From: Sulfurovum sp.
GTDB lineage: Bacteria; Campylobacterota; Campylobacteria; Campylobacterales; Sulfurovaceae
Length of the DNA: 10,825 nt
Assembly: GCA_020719895.1 (NCBI GenBank)
Contig: DYPM01000060.1
Span: 1 to 10,825, forward strand
Direction: 5' to 3'
Shown: positions 6,838-10,825 of the stretch, piece by piece
How positions within the stretch are numbered: position 1 is the stretch's first letter
How the letters are laid out: every line of letters begins with the position of its first letter
The notes under the pieces: generated by a model
The model's database searches: none
Told to the model about the DNA's origin: nothing
What the model saw: the letters and a program-made list of their open reading frames with translations, nothing else
Program-made: the position numbers and the translations under genes

Positions 6838-8234
6838 TGGAATTTAGAATCGAAAAAGACACAATGGGTGAGATACAAGTACCTTCCGATAAGTATTGGG
6901 GTGCACAGACACAGCGTTCTATCCATAATTTTGAAATCGGCAACGAGAAGATGCCAAAAGAGGTTGTGTATGGATTTGCCAATCTTAAAAAAGCGTGTGC
7001 ATTAGTGAACTATGAATTGGGTCGTTTGGGTGATGACAAAACAGAGTCGATTGTCAAAGCATGTGATCTTGTTTTGGCGGGCGAATTGGACGATAACTTC
7101 CCTTTGGTTGTGTGGCAAACAGGTTCAGGCACACAATCCAATATGAATATGAACGAAGTGGTTGCCAATAAAGCAACCGAAATTTTGGGTGGTGATTTCA
7201 CCAAACAAAAGTTAGTACACCCAAACGATGATGTCAATAAAGGACAAAGCTCCAACGACACCTATCCAACCGCGATGCGTATTGCAGAGGTAGTAGCAGT
7301 AATCGATACGTTGATTCCGTCACTCAATCAACTCAAAGCAACACTCCAAATCAAATCCGAAGCTTTTAGCGACGTGGTAAAGATCGGCAGAACCCATCTT
7401 CAAGATGCTACACCACTTACATTAGGTCAAGAGCTTTCAGGATATGTCGCAATGCTTGAAACCAATCTCAAACAAATCAATGATGCGTTGGTCTATTGTA
7501 GAGAGCTTGCAATTGGCGGTACCGCAGTCGGTACAGGACTCAATTCTCATCCTGAGTTTTCTTCGAAAGTTGCAGCCAAACTCAATAGCTTTATGTCTCA
7601 AAATTACGGTTTTGTTTCACAGCCAAATAAGTTTCACGCACTCACAGGACACGATGCCGAAGTGGTACTTTCAGGTTCACTCAAGGCACTTGCGGCAAAC
7701 CTCATGAAGATAGCTAACGATATTCGATGGTTGGCTTCAGGACCACGTTGTGGTATTGGTGAGATTTCTATCCCTGAAAATGAACCAGGTTCATCGATTA
7801 TGCCAGGGAAAGTCAATCCAACACAAGCAGAAGCGATGACGATGGTTGCTGTTCAGGTAATGGGAAATGACACTACTGTAGGTATCGCTGCTTCTCAAGG
7901 TAACTTTGAGCTGAATGTTTTTAAACCAGTGATTGCGTACAATATCCTTCAGTCTACCAAACTCTTAGCAGATGCTATGAGAAGTTTTGATATCCATTGT
8001 GCAGTAGGAATCGAGCCGATTCATAGCAATATCCAAAGATATCTCAATGACTCGTTGATGCTCGTGACAGCACTCAATCCGCATATTGGATATGACAACG
8101 CTGCTAAAATCGCCAAAACTGCACATGCCAACGGAACGACACTCAAAGAGGAAGCAGTAAAGCTTGGGTTGATGACACCAGAAGCATTTGATGTCGCAGT
8201 CAAACCAGAAGAGATGATTGCACCAAAAGCGTAA
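6837..8234 (+). CDS. fumC: Fumarate hydratase, class II
   Basis: Interconverts malate and fumarate in the cytoplasm; class II enzymes are cofactor-free homotetramers without the oxygen-sensitive 4Fe-4S cluster of class I. The 465-residue length matches E. coli FumC (467). Active-site segments: SGTQSNMN (97-104), HPNDDVN (128-134), SSNDTYPT (138-145), THLQDATPL (186-194) with H187 equivalent to E. coli H188, and the superfamily signature GSSIMPGKVNP (318-328) with catalytic S319. The fumarase-typical GSSIMPGKVNP and the absence of aspartase-like features favour fumarase over aspartate ammonia-lyase. The ATG shares one base with the mdh2 stop (TAATG), and GAGGA at 6826-6830 provides the binding site. 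Clustering with two mdh genes places consecutive reactions (oxaloacetate to malate to fumarate) on one transcript. Assignment is very secure. Confidence 0.97.
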   Translation: MEFRIEKDTMGEIQVPSDKYWGAQTQRSIHNFEIGNEKMPKEVVYGFANLKKACALVNYELGRLGDDKTESIVKACDLVLAGELDDNFPLVVWQTGSGTQSNMNMNEVVANKATEILGGDFTKQKLVHPNDDVNKGQSSNDTYPTAMRIAEVVAVIDTLIPSLNQLKATLQIKSEAFSDVVKIGRTHLQDATPLTLGQELSGYVAMLETNLKQINDALVYCRELAIGGTAVGTGLNSHPEFSSKVAAKLNSFMSQNYGFVSQPNKFHALTGHDAEVVLSGSLKALAANLMKIANDIRWLASGPRCGIGEISIPENEPGSSIMPGKVNPTQAEAMTMVAVQVMGNDTTVGIAASQGNFELNVFKPVIAYNILQSTKLLADAMRSFDIHCAVGIEPIHSNIQRYLNDSLMLVTALNPHIGYDNAAKIAKTAHANGTTLKEEAVKLGLMTPEAFDVAVKPEEMIAPKA

Positions 8235-8249
8235 AACCTCTATAAATCT

Positions 8250-8267
8250 CGAAAAACTTGTTTTTCG
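8250..8267 (+). terminator. First hairpin after fumC
   Basis: CGAAAAAC (8250-8257) and GTTTTTCG (8260-8267) are perfectly complementary around TT, 15 nt after the fumC stop. The apex ACTTGT is the same as in the hairpins at 8303-8330 and 10545-10575. No T-tract follows, so termination is uncertain. Confidence 0.45.
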
Positions 8268-8302
8268 TAGCTTTAGGGTTGTAGGTACAAAGTTGTCCCT
8301 GC

Positions 8303-8330
8303 CACTCAAACGGACTTGTTCGTTTGAGTG
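8303..8330 (+). repeat. Second hairpin after fumC (shared-core palindrome)
   Basis: CACTCAAACG (8303-8312) pairs perfectly with CGTTTGAGTG (8321-8330); the pairing continues through a G-T wobble, A-T and C-G to a TT apex, 13 pairs in all. Its central 20 nt (8307-8326) differ by one base from the hairpin after sucD (10550-10569). No T-tract follows. It could terminate fumC transcription or be a repeated palindromic element. Confidence 0.55.
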
Positions 8331-8489
8331 CGTAATATATGTGAAGAATAGTCACAACTTCATTTCAAGACTGTGTAATTCCTATACACTTTGCTAAATT
8401 AAATCTCTCCAATAGTTCAATTAATCTTAAATTATTTTTCTAAACTCTAAAATAGTTGTATCAATTTGTAATTTTTCAAAGGAGATAAC
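8331..8489 (+). promoter_or_regulatory. sucCD upstream region with candidate -10 boxes
   Basis: No gene is visible between the hairpins and sucC. The A/T-rich stretch offers TAAAAT at 8448-8453, which would give a leader of about 30 nt, and TGCTAAATT at 8392-8400 as an extended -10 alternative. A small inverted repeat GTGTA / TACAC lies around 8373-8389. Candidates rest on composition only. Confidence 0.35.
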
Positions 8490-9662
8490 GTGAACATTCA
8501 TGAGTATCAGGCAAAGCAAATCTTTCAAAAGTATGGCGTACCGACACCGCGAGGTATCGTAGCTAATACTCCTGCACAAGCTGTCAAAAATGCACAAGAG
8601 CTTGGTGGCACTATTTGGGTCGTTAAAGCTCAAATTCATGCTGGCGGTAGAGGTCTTGGCGGTGGTGTCAAACTCGCAAAATCGATTGAAGAGGTCGAAA
8701 CACTTGCAACGCAGATTTTGGGTATGACGTTGGTGACGCACCAAACAGGACCCGAGGGAAAATTGGTTCAAAAAGTCTATATCGAAGAGGGTGCGGATAT
8801 TAAAGATGAATTTTATCTTGGAGTAGTACTTGATCGTGCTCGTGAAATGCCTATTATTATGGCATCAACACAGGGCGGTATGGAGATCGAAAAGGTCGCC
8901 GAAGAGACTCCTGAGAAGATTATCAAAATCGCTGTTGATCCTTCTATTGGATTTCAAGGATTTCATGGCAGAGAGTTGGTGTTTAGTCTTGGAATTACTG
9001 ACAAAAACGAGCAGAGAAAAATGATCGATTTTGCATCAAGACTCTACAAGTTGTATATGGAAAATGATGCTGAAATGATCGAAATCAATCCTTTGATTCG
9101 AACAGGAGCAGGCGACTTTTTAGCACTTGATGGCAAGATGGGTTTTGATGATTCTGCACTTGGCAGACATCCCGATATCGAAGATATGAGAGATATCTCA
9201 GAAGAAGATTCCAATGAGAGAGAAGCGAGCCAATATGGACTCTCTTATGTCGCACTTGATGGTGAGATTGGTTGTATGGTCAACGGTGCAGGACTTGCGA
9301 TGGGTACGATGGATACTATCAATTATATGGGAGGCACACCAGCAAACTTCCTTGATGTCGGTGGTAAAGCCAATGCCGAGACTGTCTCAAAAGGGTTTGA
9401 GATCATTCTCAAAAACCCTAATGTCAAAGCAATTTTTGTCAATATCTTCGGCGGAATTGTACGATGTGACCGTATCGCAAATGGTATCTTAGAAGCTACA
9501 AAGCTTGTTGATGTACACGTTCCTGTGATCGTAAGATTGGACGGCACCAACGCACTTGAAGCAGCAGAGATTTTGAAAAATGCCAATATCGCAAATGTCA
9601 TTTCAGCAACTGATCTTGCTGATGGTGCAGCAAAAGCGGTAGCAGCAGCCAAAGGAGAGTAA
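8490..9662 (+). CDS. sucC: Succinyl-CoA synthetase (ADP-forming), beta subunit
   Basis: Nucleotide- and substrate-binding subunit of succinyl-CoA synthetase, which interconverts succinate, CoA and ATP with succinyl-CoA, ADP and phosphate. At 390 residues it matches E. coli SucC (388). The N-terminal ATP-grasp domain begins MNIHEYQAKQ and carries KAQIHAGGRG (46-55). Mg-nucleotide ligands are E198 and N200 (EINPL) and D214 (LDGKMGFDD), one residue offset from E. coli E197, N199 and D213. P20 matches the E. coli (ATP-using) residue at the nucleotide gate, where GTP-specific enzymes have Gln. The C-terminal flavodoxin-like domain includes VNGAGLAMGTMD (264-275), FLDVGG (287-292) and NIFGGIVRCD (318-327). 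The start is GTG at 8490 with a strong AAAGGAGA site at 8478-8485. sucD follows after 3 nt, so the subunits are cotranslated. In a reductive cycle it would work toward succinyl-CoA, feeding 2-oxoglutarate synthase. Confidence 0.97.
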   Translation: MNIHEYQAKQIFQKYGVPTPRGIVANTPAQAVKNAQELGGTIWVVKAQIHAGGRGLGGGVKLAKSIEEVETLATQILGMTLVTHQTGPEGKLVQKVYIEEGADIKDEFYLGVVLDRAREMPIIMASTQGGMEIEKVAEETPEKIIKIAVDPSIGFQGFHGRELVFSLGITDKNEQRKMIDFASRLYKLYMENDAEMIEINPLIRTGAGDFLALDGKMGFDDSALGRHPDIEDMRDISEEDSNEREASQYGLSYVALDGEIGCMVNGAGLAMGTMDTINYMGGTPANFLDVGGKANAETVSKGFEIILKNPNVKAIFVNIFGGIVRCDRIANGILEATKLVDVHVPVIVRLDGTNALEAAEILKNANIANVISATDLADGAAKAVAAAKGE

Positions 9663-9665
9663 GAG

Positions 9666-10538
9666 ATGAGTATTTTAGTCAATAAAGAAACAAAAGTAAT
9701 CGTTCAGGGTTTTACAGGAAGTGAAGGAACATTTCACGCTGAACAGTGTATGGCGTATGGCACACAGATTGTTGGTGGTGTCACTCCAGGTAAAGGTGGA
9801 CAAGAACATCTTGGCAAACCTGTATTTGATACCGTCAAAGAGGCAGTAATTGCTACAGGCGCGACTGTCTCGATGGTGTTTGTACCGCCTGCGTTTGTTG
9901 CAGATGCAGTGATGGAAGCAGCAAGTGCAGGAATTGAACTTGCAGTCATTATCACCGAAGGTGCACCTGTGAGAGATATGCAGATGGCAAAAGCGTTCGC
10001 CGTCAAACACGGTATGAAAACAATCGGACCAAACTGCCCAGGGATTATCACCGCCGAAGAGTGCAAGATCGGCATCATGCCAGGAATGATTTTCAAAAAA
10101 GGAAACATCGGACTTATCTCTAAGTCAGGAACACTCACTTACGAAGGTGCAAATCAAGTCGTCAGAGAGGGATTTGGTATCTCTACAGCTGTTGGTATCG
10201 GTGGTGATCCCATCATCGGACTTAGCTACAAACAACTCCTCGCGATGTTTGAGCAAGACCCTGAAACTCACGCGATTGTTATGATTGGTGAGATTGGCGG
10301 AGATCTTGAGATTCAAGCAGCGAAGTTTATCAAAGAGAACGTCACCAAACCCGTCGTAGCCTTTATCGCAGGTCAAACTGCTCCAAAAGGCAAAAGAATG
10401 GGTCACGCAGGTGCAATCGTAAGTGGTGGTGCAGGAACGGCCGCAGAGAAAATGGCAGCACTCCAAGAAGCAGGCGTCACAGTCGTTGTCTCTCCCTCAG
10501 AGATTGGTAAAGCAGTCAAAAAAGTACTTTCTGTCTGA
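9666..10538 (+). CDS. sucD: Succinyl-CoA synthetase (ADP-forming), alpha subunit
   Basis: CoA-binding, phosphohistidine-carrying partner of SucC; 290 residues, against 289 in E. coli. The N-terminal CoA-binding Rossmann domain has VQGFTGSEGTFH (13-24) and GGVTPGKGG (37-45), with the GPNCPGI segment (121-127) around C124. The active-site phosphohistidine is H247 in RMGHAGAI (244-251), equivalent to E. coli H246, and the interacting glutamate is E209 in GEIGGD (208-213). All catalytic residues are present. The ATG is served by AAGGAG at 9652-9657, inside the end of sucC, which fixes the start and implies coupling of the two subunits. In many Campylobacterota, ferredoxin and 2-oxoglutarate:ferredoxin oxidoreductase genes follow sucCD; here they do not follow directly, as a hairpin and repeats occupy the next 287 nt. 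Assignment is very secure. Confidence 0.97.
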   Translation: MSILVNKETKVIVQGFTGSEGTFHAEQCMAYGTQIVGGVTPGKGGQEHLGKPVFDTVKEAVIATGATVSMVFVPPAFVADAVMEAASAGIELAVIITEGAPVRDMQMAKAFAVKHGMKTIGPNCPGIITAEECKIGIMPGMIFKKGNIGLISKSGTLTYEGANQVVREGFGISTAVGIGGDPIIGLSYKQLLAMFEQDPETHAIVMIGEIGGDLEIQAAKFIKENVTKPVVAFIAGQTAPKGKRMGHAGAIVSGGAGTAAEKMAALQEAGVTVVVSPSEIGKAVKKVLSV

Positions 10539-10544
10539 TATTGC

Positions 10545-10575
10545 ATACCCAAACGAACTTGTTCGTTTGGGGTAT
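10545..10575 (+). terminator. Hairpin after sucD (shared-core palindrome), probable terminator
   Basis: ATACCCAAACGAAC (10545-10558) pairs with GTTCGTTTGGGGTAT (10561-10575) across a TT apex with one bulged G, starting 7 nt after the sucD stop. The core at 10550-10569 is 19/20 identical to the second hairpin after fumC. There is no following T-tract. The position suggests the 3' end of the sucCD transcript. Confidence 0.6.
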
Positions 10576-10640
10576 CAAAAACAAATCTTCTCTGCATTTC
10601 TCTAAATCTTAGACAATATAGACCTCTCAATAAACATTAT

Positions 10641-10712
10641 TAGATTGCCACGGTTTGTTCCAAATCTCGCAATGACGTTACTTTGTCATTGCGAACGAAG
10701 TGAAGCAATCTA
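10641..10712. repeat. Imperfect palindrome of the 'CATTGCGA...GAAGCAATC' type
   Basis: Inner arms CGCAATGAC (10668-10676) and GTCATTGCG (10685-10693) surround an 8-nt loop; outer arms TAGATTGC (10641-10648) and GCAATCTA (10705-10712) are also perfectly complementary. I recall closely similar intergenic palindromes in many unrelated bacterial genomes; that is from memory, not a search. It is noncoding on both strands. Confidence 0.6.
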
Positions 10713-10825
10713 TATTTTTGGAGGTTCTTTTAAAAAGAAGTTTTCCAAAAGTTTTATTTGAAGAGTTTTATTGCAAGAACCTATACAGCAAACCCCTAAA
10801 AACACAGATTGCTTCACTCTATTTT
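10699..10825. repeat. Inverted repeat pair at the window edge
   Basis: AGTGAAGCAATCT (10699-10711) recurs exactly inverted as AGATTGCTTCACT (10806-10818). Nested inside is AGGTTCTT (10722-10729) / AAGAACCT (10775-10782). The arms show further weaker complementarity next to the 13-bp match. The right arm reaches the window edge, so the element may continue. No gene was seen in 10539-10825. Confidence 0.55.

Noticed and set aside
8275..8300. Small AGGG/CCCT stem with an inner TTGT/ACAA between the fumC hairpins
   Set aside because: Only four base pairs each with irregular loops; not better than chance.
9734..10138. 134-codon minus-strand open frame inside sucD, with similar ones in sucC and fumC
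   Set aside because: These mirror codon bias of the sense genes and show no recognisable domain or start signal.
1..10825. CRISPR array, tRNA, rRNA or transposase gene
   Set aside because: No regularly spaced direct repeats, no cloverleaf sequence and no transposase-like reading frame were found on either strand.

Overview
The window looks like a chromosomal segment of a chemolithoautotrophic member of the Campylobacterota (Epsilonproteobacteria), probably related to Sulfurovum or Sulfurimonas. This rests on the AT-rich intergenic sequence, AAGGA-type ribosome binding sites, -10-only promoters, a monomeric NADP-type isocitrate dehydrogenase, and the grouping of mdh, fumarase and succinyl-CoA synthetase genes as seen in organisms that run the reductive TCA cycle. 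The genus is inferred from protein character, not from a search. All eight protein genes lie on the + strand and are packed closely.

Layout. Positions 63-764 encode an exported rhodanese-like protein, followed 9 nt later by a TTG-started CPA2-type cation/proton antiporter with a C-terminal nucleotide-binding (TrkA-N/RCK) domain (774-2387). A promoter then precedes icd (2514-4688), a 724-residue monomeric isocitrate dehydrogenase, which ends in a perfect hairpin. A 234-nt leader holding candidate -10 boxes and a second hairpin precedes three translationally coupled genes: malate dehydrogenase 1 (4923-5897), malate dehydrogenase 2 (5884-6837, 14-nt overlap) and class II fumarase (6837-8234, 1-nt overlap). 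A 255-nt gap with several hairpins follows, then sucC (8490-9662) and sucD (9666-10538). The last 287 nt hold no gene. They contain a hairpin nearly identical at its core to one after fumC, and a cluster of inverted repeats that runs into the window edge.

How the genes work together. Read in the reductive direction, the enzymes carry oxaloacetate to malate (Mdh), malate to fumarate (FumC), succinate to succinyl-CoA (SucCD), and 2-oxoglutarate to isocitrate (Icd). Fumarate reductase, 2-oxoglutarate:ferredoxin oxidoreductase and ATP-citrate lyase would be needed to close the cycle and are not in the window. The same enzymes also serve an oxidative cycle, so direction is inferred.

Most interesting points: (1) two tandem malate dehydrogenases with different coenzyme-pocket residues (Gly-Arg in the first, the NAD-type Asp in the second), suggesting an NADPH/NADH split; (2) a family of hairpins after fumC and sucD that share one apical sequence while their lower stems differ compensatorily; (3) a dispersed-repeat-like palindrome cluster after sucD; (4) the structured leader before the mdh pair. 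No mobile-element gene, CRISPR array, tRNA or rRNA was seen.
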